From contig NZ_JACHBW010000018.1 of NCBI RefSeq assembly GCF_014200455.1, positions 96,541-160,540 of the forward strand: a DNA stretch of 64,000 nucleotides. The letters are read 5' to 3'. Positions 34,468-43,973 of the stretch are shown here, piece by piece. Both the position numbers and the translations under genes were made by a program. The notes beneath the pieces were generated by a model. That model was given only the letters and a program-made list of their open reading frames with translations. It was not told where the DNA came from and did not search any database. This DNA is from Paraburkholderia bannensis (GTDB taxonomy: Bacteria > Pseudomonadota > Gammaproteobacteria > Burkholderiales > Burkholderiaceae). Within the stretch, counting starts at the first letter, position 1, and the number at the start of each line of letters is the position of its first letter.

Positions 34468-35766
34468 TTAAACCGGCAGCCGTTCGCCCCGCGTTTCCGG
34501 CGCGAACGGAATAATCAGCAAGCCGATCACAAACGCAATCGCCGTGAGCGCGACCGGCACACCCAGCGTGTGCATATGCAACACGGCCGCGCCCAGCAGG
34601 AAGTTCACGCCCGCGCCCACGAAGCGGCCAAACGAGGTGCAGAAAGCGAACGCCGTGGCCCGCACGCGCGTTTCGAACTGCTCCGGCAGCCACAGGCTGA
34701 ACAGCGCGAAATTGCCGCCGAAGAAACCCAGCACGAACAACAGCGCGATGAACGGCACCAGCCCGTTCTGCAGGTAATAGGCCCAGCCGAAGCTCGCCGC
34801 AATCGTCACGGCCATGCCGGCGAAATAGACCGCGAGCGTCCAGCGCCGGCCGATGCGCTCGGCCAGCGGCGGCAGCGCGAGGCAACCGAAGATGGTGCCA
34901 ATCGACAGAATGCCGGTCGCAATCGACGCCGTGCGGATTGCTTCGGCTTTGCTTGCGCCCGCGCGCGTCGCCAGCTGGATCACCGCCGACGGCTCGTACA
35001 CCGCGCCCGCCCACAAGCCGATAATCGCAATCGTCAGCAGCGCGCAGGCCACGATTGTGCGCTTTCGATAAGCACTGCCGAAGATCTCCCCAAGCGGGCT
35101 GCCGCGATGCACGTGACTCGCTTCGGACTTCTTCCACGTCGTGGGTTCTTCAACGCGCGTGAGCACCAGTATCGCCACCACGACGGGAACTGCACCCGTG
35201 AGGAACATCGCGCGCCAGCCGAAGTGCACGCCCACCGTATAGTTAAGCGCCGCCGCGATGAAGAAGCCTGCGTAGTAGCCCGTTTGCAGATAACCCGCGC
35301 CCATCTTGCGACGATCCTCGGGCCAGGACTCCGCCACATAAGTGCCCGCCAGCGCCCATTCGCCGCCGATCCCCACGCCCGCCAGGAAGCGATAGAAGCC
35401 CAGCGCCCACACGCTTTGCGCAGTCGCCGAAAGTCCCGTAAAAATCGCGAACATGAAGATCGTGCCAGCCAGCACGCGTGTGCGGCCGAACCGGTCGGCC
35501 AGCGGCCCCCAGATGAACGACAGCCCCCAGCCGACGAGGAACAACGCGAACAAAATCGAGCCCGCCAGGCCGATGTTCGCCGCCGTGGCGGCGTAGCCCG
35601 ACTTGGGCAGCAACTCGGCGAGCGCGGGCGTGAGCACGAGCGCGTAAATGAAGGAGTCCATCCCGTCGAGCGTCCAGCCTGCCCATGCGCCCCAGAAACC
35701 GGCGATCTGTGAACGGTTCAGCGGCGTCTTCTGCGCTCGTCGCGCCGACCCGGTAATCGAATTCAT
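34468..35766 (-). CDS. MFS metabolite:H+ symporter
   Basis: 432 residues with twelve membrane segments. The motif-A region GPLADRFGRTRVLAGTIFMFA, the loop GIGGEWALAGTYVAESWPEDRR and the N-terminal WTLDGMDSFIYALVLTPAL match the sugar/organic acid symporter branch (sialic acid, 4-hydroxybenzoate, ShiA-like). GGAGGAGA precedes the ATG at 35766. It is divergent from the GntR-mdc cluster. The mdc cluster here has no malonate importer of its own, so this carrier may import malonate (inference). Confidence 0.9.
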   Translation of the reverse strand: MNSITGSARRAQKTPLNRSQIAGFWGAWAGWTLDGMDSFIYALVLTPALAELLPKSGYAATAANIGLAGSILFALFLVGWGLSFIWGPLADRFGRTRVLAGTIFMFAIFTGLSATAQSVWALGFYRFLAGVGIGGEWALAGTYVAESWPEDRRKMGAGYLQTGYYAGFFIAAALNYTVGVHFGWRAMFLTGAVPVVVAILVLTRVEEPTTWKKSEASHVHRGSPLGEIFGSAYRKRTIVACALLTIAIIGLWAGAVYEPSAVIQLATRAGASKAEAIRTASIATGILSIGTIFGCLALPPLAERIGRRWTLAVYFAGMAVTIAASFGWAYYLQNGLVPFIALLFVLGFFGGNFALFSLWLPEQFETRVRATAFAFCTSFGRFVGAGVNFLLGAAVLHMHTLGVPVALTAIAFVIGLLIIPFAPETRGERLPV

Positions 35767-36012
35767 GATGCTTGTCTCCTCCGTGGGGCGGCGCGGTGCC
35801 TGGGCACTTTGGCCGATCCCGTGCAACGTGGTTGCCTGATCGCTCGCCTGGCGTCCGAGGGACGCCGCGCGGCGTGGAATGCGCGCCGGTCCATCAATGG
35901 CGTGACCTGTGCGCTGCGCAAGCTCGCTGTAAGTCAATCGCGAGCGTCTTGTTGTCTATCCCGTCTATGCTGGGTTGCGGGTTTGCGAGACTTTCAACCT
36001 CACCGTTTTATA

Positions 36013-36018
36013 TATAAT
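36013..36018 (+). promoter_or_regulatory. -10 element of the GntR-mdc transcript
   Basis: TATAAT sits within an AT-rich TATATATAATAT stretch, 10 bases before the ATG of the GntR gene. No Shine-Dalgarno sequence lies between, so the transcript may be nearly leaderless. The AT dyad could also be the GntR operator. Confidence 0.5.
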
Positions 36019-36028
36019 ATTCGATGTC

Positions 36029-36901
36029 ATGAGCAACGCAACGAATGGTTTTCCCCTGGATGGCCCCCAGGCGTCGAGCTCGCGAACGGCATTGCCGGGC
36101 GTGGCGACGCCGCTTGCGCCGCCCACCAGCACCTCGCACGTGATCGCCAACGCTTTGCGCACCGCCATCGTCGAGGGCACCCTCGCGCCCGGCGCGCCGC
36201 TGCGTCAGGACGCCATCGCGCGACATTTTTCGGTCAGTGCAATTCCTGTGCGCGAAGCGCTGCGTCAATTGGCCAGCGAAGGCTGGGCGCGCATCGAACT
36301 CAATAAAGGCGCGAGCGTCGCGCCGCTCTCACGCGACGAGGCGCGCGAGATCTACGAGATCCGCTCCGCACTGGAAAGCCTCGCGCTGGGTCTCGCCATT
36401 CCCAATCACACCGACGAAACGCTGCGCGAAGTCAGCGCGCTGGCCGCATCCGGCCTGCACGAAACCGATCCGTCGCTGTACGTGGAGCGCAACGAGGCCT
36501 TCCATATGAGCCTCTACGCGCCCGCTGGACGCCCGCAACTGATGGAGATGCTGAGGACGCTGCATCGGCGTGGCGAACGGTATCTGCGCCTCAAATTCGG
36601 CTTTCCCGCCTATAAAGGCGAGTCGGATGCCGAGCACGTCGAGATCCTCGCCGCCGTCCAGCGCCGCGATATTCCCGCCGCCCAGGCGCTCGTGGCAGAG
36701 CATCTGCTGGGCACAGGCGAACTGATCTACCGTTTCCTGACCGAGCGCGAGGCGGCACGGGTGGACGAAGCCGCCCGCAAAAAGCGCCGTGCGGGCCAGT
36801 CCACGCGCGCCGCCGCTTCACCGGTTTCCCCCGCTGCCGATCCCGCCTCTGCCGCAACACCCCGTTCCCGGAGCCGAACACCCGATGAAGCCTCAAGCTG
36901 A
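36029..36901 (+). CDS. GntR/FadR-family regulator, probable malonate decarboxylase regulator
   Basis: 290 residues. HTH: SHVIANALRTAIVEGTLAPG and DAIARHFSVSAIPVREALRQLASEGWARI. The C-terminal FCD domain has EIYEIRSALESLAL, FHMSLYAPAGRPQL, and metal-binding-type His residues. A variable Ala/Arg/Pro tail of about 50 residues follows. Its last 17 bases overlap mdcA, so it probably is the first gene of the mdc transcript. The MdcY repressor of Acinetobacter is also GntR-type, which fits. Confidence 0.9.
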   Translation: MSNATNGFPLDGPQASSSRTALPGVATPLAPPTSTSHVIANALRTAIVEGTLAPGAPLRQDAIARHFSVSAIPVREALRQLASEGWARIELNKGASVAPLSRDEAREIYEIRSALESLALGLAIPNHTDETLREVSALAASGLHETDPSLYVERNEAFHMSLYAPAGRPQLMEMLRTLHRRGERYLRLKFGFPAYKGESDAEHVEILAAVQRRDIPAAQALVAEHLLGTGELIYRFLTEREAARVDEAARKKRRAGQSTRAAASPVSPAADPASAATPRSRSRTPDEASS

Positions 36902-38576
36902 AACGCCCTCCACGGCGAATGCGAGCGCCCTTGCGCCGCGTTCGTGGACCACGCGCCGCGACGAGAAGAACCGCCGCCTCGCCTGCATCGCCTACTGGCT
37001 CGAAGACGGCGTATTGCCCGCAGCGCGCACGACCGAGGCGCTCGAGCTGCTGATCCGTCCGGGCGACCGCGTCGCCCTTGAAGGCGACAACCAGAAGCAA
37101 GCCGACTTCCTCTCGCGCTCGCTCGCGAAGGCCGATCCGGCAAAGCTCAACAACGTCCACCTGCTGATTTCGACGATCAATCGTCCTGAACATCTGACGC
37201 TGTTCGAGCGCGGCATCGCGCATCGCGTGGATTTTTCGTTCGCAGGTCCGCAGAGCCTGCGGGTGGCGCAACTGCTTGAGGACGGCAAGCTGGAAGTGGG
37301 CGCGATCCACACCTATGTGGAGCTGTACGCGCGCATGTTCGTCGATCTGATTCCGCAGGTCGCGCTACTGTGCGCCGAGAAAGCCGACCGTCATGGCAAT
37401 CTCTATACCGGCCCGAACACCGAGGACACGCCCACGATTGCAGAAGCCGCTGCGTTCAGTCAGGGCATCGTGATCGTTCAGGTCAACGAAATCGTCGACG
37501 AATTGCCGCGCGTGGATATCCCCGGCTCGTGGGTGGACGTGGTCGTGCAGGCCGATCGTCCGTTCGCGGTCGAGCCGCTTTTTACCCGCGATCCGCGCCA
37601 TATCGGCGACCTTCAGGTGCTCACGGCGATGATGACCATCAAGGGCATCTATGCGCCGTACAACATTACCTCGCTCAATCACGGCATTGGTTTCGACACC
37701 GCGGCGATCGAACTGCTGCTGCCCACTTACGGCGAATCGCTGGGCCTGCGCGGCAAGGTCTGCCGCAACTGGACGCTCAATCCCCATCCCACGCTGATTC
37801 CCGCCATCGAATCGGGCTGGGTCGAAAGCGTGCATTGTTTCGGCAGCGAAGTGGGCATGGAAGACTATATTGCTGCGCGCCCCGATGTGTTCTTCACCGG
37901 CAATGACGGCAGCCTGCGCTCGAATCGCGTGCTGTGCCAGCTTGCGGGCCAGTACGGCGTCGATCTCTTCATCGGCTCCACATTGCAGATCGATGCCGAC
38001 GCGAATTCTTCCACCGTCACGCGCGGGCGTCTGGCCGGTTTCGGCGGCGCGCCCAACATGGGCCACGATCCGCGCGGACGCCGTCATGCGAGCGAAGCGT
38101 GGCTGAAGCTGCTGCGCAAAGCGGATCCGCAATCGCAGATCGCGCGCGGTCAGAAGCTCGTCGTGCAGCTGGTGGAGACGTGGAAGAAAGGCGGCGAGCC
38201 GACTTTCGTCGATGAACTCGATGCCATCGCCGTGGGCGAAAAGAGCGGCATGCCGGTTGCGCCCGTGATGATCTATGGCGACGACGTGAGCCATGTGGTG
38301 ACCGAAGAAGGCATCGCGCATCTGCACCGCGCGGAAGGTATCGACGAACGGCGCGCGGCGCTGGCAGCGGTGGCGGGCGTGACGCCCATCGGCCTGCGCG
38401 CGAAAGCGGATAAGACCGCTGAGCTGCGTCGTCGCGGCATCGTGCAATTCCCCGAGGATCTCGACATCCGTCGCGGCGATGCCAAGCGCTCGCTGCTCGC
38501 GGCGCGCAGTATCGACGATCTGGTTACGTGGTCGGGCGGTCTCTATACCCCCCCCGCGCGCTTCCGTAGCTGGTAA
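36885..38576 (+). CDS. mdcA: Malonate decarboxylase alpha subunit (acetyl-ACP:malonate ACP transferase)
   Basis: 563 residues. MdcA swaps acetate for malonate on the carrier protein, the first step of malonate decarboxylation. RRDEKNRRLACIAYWLEDGVLP, RPGDRVALEGDNQKQADFLSR, GPNTEDTPTIAEAAAFSQG and PNMGHDPRGRRHASEAW are conserved MdcA segments. The ATG at 36885 overlaps the GntR gene by 17 bp. Heads the structural genes of the mdc operon. Confidence 0.95.
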   Translation: MKPQAETPSTANASALAPRSWTTRRDEKNRRLACIAYWLEDGVLPAARTTEALELLIRPGDRVALEGDNQKQADFLSRSLAKADPAKLNNVHLLISTINRPEHLTLFERGIAHRVDFSFAGPQSLRVAQLLEDGKLEVGAIHTYVELYARMFVDLIPQVALLCAEKADRHGNLYTGPNTEDTPTIAEAAAFSQGIVIVQVNEIVDELPRVDIPGSWVDVVVQADRPFAVEPLFTRDPRHIGDLQVLTAMMTIKGIYAPYNITSLNHGIGFDTAAIELLLPTYGESLGLRGKVCRNWTLNPHPTLIPAIESGWVESVHCFGSEVGMEDYIAARPDVFFTGNDGSLRSNRVLCQLAGQYGVDLFIGSTLQIDADANSSTVTRGRLAGFGGAPNMGHDPRGRRHASEAWLKLLRKADPQSQIARGQKLVVQLVETWKKGGEPTFVDELDAIAVGEKSGMPVAPVMIYGDDVSHVVTEEGIAHLHRAEGIDERRAALAAVAGVTPIGLRAKADKTAELRRRGIVQFPEDLDIRRGDAKRSLLAARSIDDLVTWSGGLYTPPARFRSW

Positions 38577-38581
38577 TCGCC

Positions 38582-39538
38582 ATGCAGACGCATCTGCTGG
38601 ATACCTTTGCCCTCAGCGACGCGCCGGATCACGCACGCGAGGCCGCGACGGGCGCCGCCGCGTCGGGCGCCGCCGCGCTGCTGGCGCGCTTCGCGCGCGA
38701 CGCGCTGATCGAAGAAGCGCGTCTCACGCCCAAGCCCGCGCTGGTGGATGCGCGTGGCAGCGGCGCGCATAACGATCTCGATCTTGCGACCATGCTGCGC
38801 TCCGCGCACGCGCTGGAGCCTACGTTCGAGGCGCTCGCGCGTGCTTCACGCGGCGCAACGCCAGGCAGCCCGCTGCGCACCGATCTTGCCCGCATCGGCC
38901 GCGCCGGCGAAGCGGCGATGATGCGCGCCACGGGCGGCAGCAATGCGCATCGCGGCGCGATCTGGATCGTCGGCCTGCTGGTTGCGGGCGCAACGATCAT
39001 GCACACGCCCGCCGATGAGGCGAGCATGTTCGCGCACGCCCATGCGATCGCCGATACCGCCGCGCGGATCGCGCGCTTCGACGATCGGCTGGCCGCGCCG
39101 GCCGTGCCCAGCAACGGCGAGCGCGTGCGTGCGCGCTACAGCGTCGGCGGCGCGCGGCACGAAGCGCAGAGCGGCTTCCCGCATGTGACCCGCGTGGGCC
39201 TGCCCGCGTTGCATGCAGCCCGTTCGCATGGTCGTGACGAAGCCACCGCGCGCGTGGATACGCTGCTCGCCATCATGGCCTCGCTCGACGACACCTGTGT
39301 GCTGCATCGCGCGGGACTCGCGGGCCACGAGGCCGCAAAAAGCGGCGCACAACGCGTGCGCGACGCGGGCGGCATCGCCACGCGCGCGGGCCGTGAGGCC
39401 TTCGACGCGCTCGAACGCACGCTGCTCGCCCTCAACGCATCGCCCGGCGGCGCGGCCGATCTGCTCGCCGCGACGCTCTTCATCGACAGACTGCTTCAGC
39501 ACCGCATTGGCGCAAGGACGCTTTCATGGAACAACTGA
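38582..39538 (+). CDS. mdcB: Triphosphoribosyl-dephospho-CoA synthase
   Basis: 318 residues. It builds the 2'-(5''-triphosphoribosyl)-3'-dephospho-CoA prosthetic group from dephospho-CoA and ATP. The CitG/MdcB family motifs are seen in EARLTPKPALVDARGSGAHNDL, TGGSNAHRGAIWIVGLL and LDDTCVLHRAG. It starts six bases after mdcA and overlaps mdcC by 13 bp. Confidence 0.95.
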   Translation: MQTHLLDTFALSDAPDHAREAATGAAASGAAALLARFARDALIEEARLTPKPALVDARGSGAHNDLDLATMLRSAHALEPTFEALARASRGATPGSPLRTDLARIGRAGEAAMMRATGGSNAHRGAIWIVGLLVAGATIMHTPADEASMFAHAHAIADTAARIARFDDRLAAPAVPSNGERVRARYSVGGARHEAQSGFPHVTRVGLPALHAARSHGRDEATARVDTLLAIMASLDDTCVLHRAGLAGHEAAKSGAQRVRDAGGIATRAGREAFDALERTLLALNASPGGAADLLAATLFIDRLLQHRIGARTLSWNN

Positions 39539-39828
39539 CATTCGACTATCCGGCGCAGCGCGCCGTGACGACGCGCGCGCATGTGGGCGTGGTGGGTTCG
39601 GGCGATCTCGAAGTGCTGCTGCAACCCGCCGCCGATATGCGGGCGCGCGTGGTCGTGCATACGAGCGTCGACGGCTACAGCCACATCTGGAAGAGCGTGC
39701 TGGACCGCTTTTTCACGCGCTACGACGGTGCGGCGCTCATCGAGATCAACGACTTCGGCGCGACGCCTGGCGTCGTGGCGCTGCGGCTGGCAGAGGCGGT
39801 GGAAGCCACCGAGGGAGCGCCGTCATGA
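39526..39828 (+). CDS. mdcC: Malonate decarboxylase acyl carrier protein (delta subunit)
   Basis: 100 residues, the normal size. The prosthetic-group serine is Ser25 in VVGSGDLEVL. It carries the malonyl and acetyl groups between subunits. It overlaps mdcB by 13 bp at its start and mdcD by four bases at its end (ATGA), indicating translational coupling. Confidence 0.95.
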   Translation: MEQLTFDYPAQRAVTTRAHVGVVGSGDLEVLLQPAADMRARVVVHTSVDGYSHIWKSVLDRFFTRYDGAALIEINDFGATPGVVALRLAEAVEATEGAPS

Positions 39829-40700
39829 GCGCGCTTCCCGCCACCACTGCGCTGCTGCGCGAAAGCTTTATCGAATTGAGCGCGCGTGAACGCGCGGCCG
39901 CGCTGCTCGACAAAGGCAGCTTCCGCGAATTGCTTGGACCGTTCGATCGCATCGAATCGCCGTGGCTGCCCTTGCAGGGCATCGTCTGCCAGGCCGACGA
40001 CGGCGCAGTCATCGCGCGCGGCACCATCGACGGCGAGCAAGCCGTGGTGTGCGCAATCGAATCGGCGTTCCAGGGCGGCAGTATCGGCGAGGTGTCGGGC
40101 AGCAAGATCGCCGCGGCACTCGAACTCGCCCTCGCCGACTGCGAGCGCGGCAAGATCGTGCGCCCCGTCGTGCTGTTCGAAACGGGCGGCGTGCGACTGC
40201 AGGAAGCGAATCTCGGTCTGGCCGTGATTGCCGAAATCCAGTCGGCGATCGTCGCGCTGCGCGCTCACGTGCCCGTGGTCGGCGTGATCGCGGGCATGGT
40301 GGGCTGCTTCGGCGGCATGTCGCTCGCGGCGGCGCTGTGCTCGTATCTCGTGATGACAAAGCAGGCGCGCCTGGGCATGAACGGTCCCGAAGTGATCGAG
40401 CAGGAAGCGGGCATCGAGGAACTCGATTCGAGCGACCGTCGCCGTGTCTGGCAACTGATCGGCGGCGAACAACGCGCGCGCACCGGTTTCGCCGATGCGC
40501 TCGTCGACGACGCCGTGGACGACGTGCACGCCGCCGTGCAGGCCGCGTTCGCGCAAGGCGTGCCCGCCGCGCATCGCAGCGAGCGCTACGAAGCGACCCT
40601 GGCAAAGCTCGCGCAGATCGATCCCGCGAGCGTCACGCCCGAAGCGATGCGCGAGGTGTTCGCTGCGTCGCCGCTGAATGTTCCCGGAGAAAACGCATGA
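39825..40700 (+). CDS. mdcD: Malonate decarboxylase beta subunit
   Basis: 291 residues. A carboxyltransferase-fold protein that decarboxylates malonyl-ACP with MdcE. SFIELSARERAAALLDKGSF, AIESAFQGGSIGEVSGSKI, GVIAGMVGCFGGMSLAAALCS and LGMNGPEVIEQEAGIEELDSSD split between blocks, are MdcD hallmarks. Four-base overlaps with both neighbours. Confidence 0.95.
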   Translation: MSALPATTALLRESFIELSARERAAALLDKGSFRELLGPFDRIESPWLPLQGIVCQADDGAVIARGTIDGEQAVVCAIESAFQGGSIGEVSGSKIAAALELALADCERGKIVRPVVLFETGGVRLQEANLGLAVIAEIQSAIVALRAHVPVVGVIAGMVGCFGGMSLAAALCSYLVMTKQARLGMNGPEVIEQEAGIEELDSSDRRRVWQLIGGEQRARTGFADALVDDAVDDVHAAVQAAFAQGVPAAHRSERYEATLAKLAQIDPASVTPEAMREVFAASPLNVPGENA

Positions 40701-41524
40701 ACGAGACGTCGACAACCCGAACGATCAGCCGGGGGGCGAAGTGGCTGCGCGCGCTTGCGGGCAACCAGGTGCAAGGTATTTGCGTGCAATACGCCGATGC
40801 GCCGCTCGACGGCGAGACCGCGCGCTTTATCGCAGTCGTGCCCGATGCGGATAACCGCTTTCCACGTGCGCGCGACAACGTGGTCGGCCTTGAACAGGGC
40901 TGGCGTCTGGCCGAAGCCGTGCGCTGCGCCATCGCCGAAGACGAAGCCAGCGGCACGCGCCGACCGATCATCGCCGTGGTCGACGTGAAGAGCCAGGCTT
41001 ACGGCTTTCGCGAGGAAATGCTGGGTATTCATCTGGCCTGCGCGGCCGGTGTCGATGCGTATGCAAGCGCGCGGCTTGCGGGTCATCCGGTGATCGCCTT
41101 GATCGTTGGTCCGGCGATGTCGGGCGCGTTTCTCGCGCACGGCTATCAGGCCAACCGCATCGTCGCGCTCGACGCGCCGGGCACGATGGTGCACGCGATG
41201 GGCAAGGAAGCGGCGGCGCGCGTGACGCGTCGCAGCGTCGACGATCTCGACGCGCTAGGCGAAAAGATCGTGCCGATGTCGTACACGATGGCCTCGTTCG
41301 CGAAGCTCGGTCTGCTCGACGAACTGATTCACGGCGTCGATGCCGATGCGCCCAGCGATGCGCAGATCGCCCAGGTGCGCGACGTTCTCGCGCAGAAAGT
41401 GCGCGAGGCGCGCGCCGATAAAAGCGGTCTCGCGCATCGTCTGCAAGGCGAGGCGGCGCAGCGTACGCGCGCAGCGTCAATCGAGGTGCGCAAGCGTCTT
41501 GCACAGCAGTGGGACGCGGCCTGA
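40697..41524 (+). CDS. mdcE: Malonate decarboxylase gamma subunit
   Basis: 275 residues. Partner of MdcD in the decarboxylase. The crotonase-type oxyanion segment is VGPAMSGAFLAHGYQANRIVAL. VDVKSQAYGFREEMLGIHLA and VPMSYTMASFAKLGLLDELI are also typical. It overlaps mdcD by four bases and mdcG by one (TGATG). Confidence 0.95.
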   Translation: MNETSTTRTISRGAKWLRALAGNQVQGICVQYADAPLDGETARFIAVVPDADNRFPRARDNVVGLEQGWRLAEAVRCAIAEDEASGTRRPIIAVVDVKSQAYGFREEMLGIHLACAAGVDAYASARLAGHPVIALIVGPAMSGAFLAHGYQANRIVALDAPGTMVHAMGKEAAARVTRRSVDDLDALGEKIVPMSYTMASFAKLGLLDELIHGVDADAPSDAQIAQVRDVLAQKVREARADKSGLAHRLQGEAAQRTRAASIEVRKRLAQQWDAA

Positions 41525-42201
41525 TGCGCGTGTGCGCCGCCCCGCCGTTTGCCGTCGACGCGCCGCGCGTGCCTGAATCGCCGTGGCGCGCGCACGACCT
41601 GTTGCGGCTCGCGCGGCTCGCGCCGGTGGACGACGAGCCGTCGTGGGTGCGCGAGGCGTTCGCGCGCGCACCCTTCGCGGTGGTCCGTCGCGCTGGCGCG
41701 GCGGACGGATTTGTCGCAGCAGGCGTGCGCGGCGTAACGCGCGCACAACGTTTCGGGACGTGGATCGACGTTCAGGATATCGAATCGTCCATCTCTCCCG
41801 AAGCGCTGCTGGCTGTCGAGCCGCTGGCTGAGCGCGCTCCGTTTGCGGCCTTTGCGGCGCTCGCGGCCTTGCGCGAAAGCCACGATGCACTGAAGCCCTT
41901 CGTGTGGGGACCCACGGGCAGCGCGGGTTTCGAACTCGCCACGGGCGTCCCCACCATCAGCAGGTCCAGCGATCTGGACTTGCTGATCCGCATGCCGCAA
42001 CGCTGCGATTTCGCGACGATCCAGGCGCTATTTCGGGCGCTCGCACAGGTCGCGCAACTCGCGGGCACACGCGTCGACGCACAGATCGAAACCCCTTCAG
42101 GCGGCGTCGCGCTCGCTGAACTTGCGGCGGGCAAGGCGCGCGTGCTGGTGCGTGCGAGCGACGGCGCACGCCTCGTCGCCGATCCCTGGCAAACGTCATG
42201 A
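41524..42201 (+). CDS. mdcG: Malonate decarboxylase holo-ACP synthase (phosphoribosyl-dephospho-CoA transferase)
   Basis: 225 residues. It attaches the prosthetic group made by MdcB to Ser25 of MdcC. The nucleotidyltransferase-type metal motif is in SRSSDLDLLIRMP (DxD), after VWGPTGSAGFELATG. The ATG at 41524 overlaps the mdcE stop by one base. It overlaps mdcH by four bases. Confidence 0.92.
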   Translation: MRVCAAPPFAVDAPRVPESPWRAHDLLRLARLAPVDDEPSWVREAFARAPFAVVRRAGAADGFVAAGVRGVTRAQRFGTWIDVQDIESSISPEALLAVEPLAERAPFAAFAALAALRESHDALKPFVWGPTGSAGFELATGVPTISRSSDLDLLIRMPQRCDFATIQALFRALAQVAQLAGTRVDAQIETPSGGVALAELAAGKARVLVRASDGARLVADPWQTS

Positions 42202-43145
42202 CACTCGCCTGCCTGTTTCCCGGCCAGGGCGCCCAAAGCCCCGGCTTTTTGCATCGGTTGCCCGAGCACGAGATCGTGCGTGCGACGCTCGACGAGGCCT
42301 CGGCGGTACTCGGCGGCGATGTGCTCGCGCTCGATAGCGCCCTGGCGTTGCAATCGACGGTCGCGGTGCAGATCGGCCTTGTCGTCGCCGGGGTCGCGCA
42401 GGCGCGCGCGCTTGCGCATGCGGGGCTCGCGCCGCAGTTCAGCGCGGGCCTGTCGGTGGGCGCATATGCCGCTGCCGTGTGCTGCGGCGCGCTCGCCTTT
42501 GGCGACGCGCTGCGCATGGTGCGCAAGCGCGCCGAACTGATGGAATCCGCGTGGCCGTCGGGTTATGGCTTGACGGCGGTGTCGGGCTTGAGCGAAACGC
42601 AGGTCGAAGCGCAGATCGAAGTGCTTGCGGATACCTGCGCCCAGGACGGCGGCGAACGCGTCTATGTGGCCAATGTCAACGCGCCACGTCAGATCGTCGT
42701 GGCGGGTTCGGATGCGGCGCTCGAAGCCTTCGCGGCGAATGCGCTCGCCGCTGGTGCGCGCAAGGCGCAGCGCCTGGCGGTTTCCGTTCCTTCGCATTGC
42801 GAACTATTGACCGATGCCGCCGGTGAGCTTGTGGCGTGGTCGCGCGATATCCCCTTCCGCACGCCAGAACGCGCCTACATCGACAATCGCGGCGGCCGGC
42901 CCCTCTATAGCGGCGACGCCATTCGCACCGATCTGGCCACCAATATGCGTTACACGGTGCGCTGGTTCGATGCGCTCACCGTCATGGTCGAGTCGGGCGC
43001 GACGGTGCTGGTCGAAGCGCCGCCGGGCCAGGTGCTGACCGATATTGCGCGAGAGCACTATCCGGAAAAAACGGCGCTGAGCGCGTCGACCTTGCCGCTC
43101 GACCGTCTGGTGGCAACAGTAAGACGACGGCTGGGCGAAGATTGA
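42198..43145 (+). CDS. mdcH: Malonate decarboxylase malonyl-CoA:ACP transacylase (epsilon subunit)
   Basis: 315 residues. It primes the carrier with malonyl from CoA. LACLFPGQGAQSPGFLHRLP is the transacylase start, the nucleophile Ser is in FSAGLSVGAYAAAV and the catalytic His region is in SVPSHCELLTDAA. It is the last gene of the cluster. The mdcL and mdcM transporter genes often found next are absent; an AlkB-type gene converges instead. Confidence 0.94.
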   Translation: MTLACLFPGQGAQSPGFLHRLPEHEIVRATLDEASAVLGGDVLALDSALALQSTVAVQIGLVVAGVAQARALAHAGLAPQFSAGLSVGAYAAAVCCGALAFGDALRMVRKRAELMESAWPSGYGLTAVSGLSETQVEAQIEVLADTCAQDGGERVYVANVNAPRQIVVAGSDAALEAFAANALAAGARKAQRLAVSVPSHCELLTDAAGELVAWSRDIPFRTPERAYIDNRGGRPLYSGDAIRTDLATNMRYTVRWFDALTVMVESGATVLVEAPPGQVLTDIAREHYPEKTALSASTLPLDRLVATVRRRLGED

Positions 43146-43262
43146 AGATCTGAAGCGCTAAATTTTGAATTCGATTTTTATGCGCATAAAGTCAGATTCG
43201 TGACATCGTCACATCGCGCCACACATCTTCATTCAACTCGCAGCGAATTCCGGCCAAATCAC

Positions 43263-43862
43263 CTATTTCTTACGCAATTCCGGCATCACAAGCCGAAACG
43301 TAAGATTGACGCGTTCGCCGCTGACCGACGGTTCCTTCGGCACCCGATGCCGCCATTGCGCCTGCGTCTGACCGCGCATCACCAGCAGACTGCCGCCTGC
43401 AAGCGCGAACGAGCGCGTCACGCCGCTCGCGGTATGGCGCAGGTCGAAGCGTCTCGTCGCGCCCAGACTCAGCGAAGCGATGACCGGCTCGGGGCCAAGT
43501 TCGGGTTCGTGATCGGCATGCCAGCCCATGCTGTCTGTGCCGCCGCGATAGCGGTTGAGCAGCACGCTGTTGAATCGCACCTTGCACAGCGCCGCAATCG
43601 CGTCGCGCAACTCGGCGACGGCCGGCGTCCACGGCTGCGCAACATTGCGAATACCCGAATAGATATAGATCGCGCCCGGATCGCCCTGCCAGGCCGTCAG
43701 GCGCGGCTGGTCGACCCAGCCGCCCGGCGTGCGAATGCGCTCCTGCTTCCAGTCGGCTTCAGCCACGATGCGCGCGAGGTAATCGGCTGCCGCGGCGGCG
43801 TCGAGCCACGCGGGATGCCAATCGACGTCGGGTTGCGGAGTGTCGTCGAAGAGGTCGAACAT
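43263..43862 (-). CDS. alkB: AlkB-like 2-oxoglutarate-Fe(II) dioxygenase
   Basis: 199 residues. The iron ligands are the HxD in GWHADHEPELG and the distal His in QWRHRVPKE. The 2-oxoglutarate Arg is in RVNLTFRLV. FNSVLLNRYRGGTDSMGW and IASLSLGATRRFDLRH are typical of the AlkB2/3-like DNA or RNA demethylases. The ATG at 43862 (MFDLFDD) is chosen; upstream codons do not look coding. It removes alkyl damage from nucleic acids (family knowledge). It converges on mdcH. Confidence 0.92.
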   Translation of the reverse strand: MFDLFDDTPQPDVDWHPAWLDAAAAADYLARIVAEADWKQERIRTPGGWVDQPRLTAWQGDPGAIYIYSGIRNVAQPWTPAVAELRDAIAALCKVRFNSVLLNRYRGGTDSMGWHADHEPELGPEPVIASLSLGATRRFDLRHTASGVTRSFALAGGSLLVMRGQTQAQWRHRVPKEPSVSGERVNLTFRLVMPELRKK

Positions 43863-43973
43863 CGGGACGCTTGCATGAAGCCTGTAGCGAAAAGCCAAAG
43901 CGCCAGTGTCGCACGCCTGTGCTGCTTGCAACTGCATTCGCAACTGCGCGCTCCCGCGCGCCGTGCCGGCCCG

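Noticed and set aside
32270..34471. Long plus-strand open frame spanning LysR and EamA genes
   Set aside because: Composition is shadow-like and it crosses the promoter gap and terminator.
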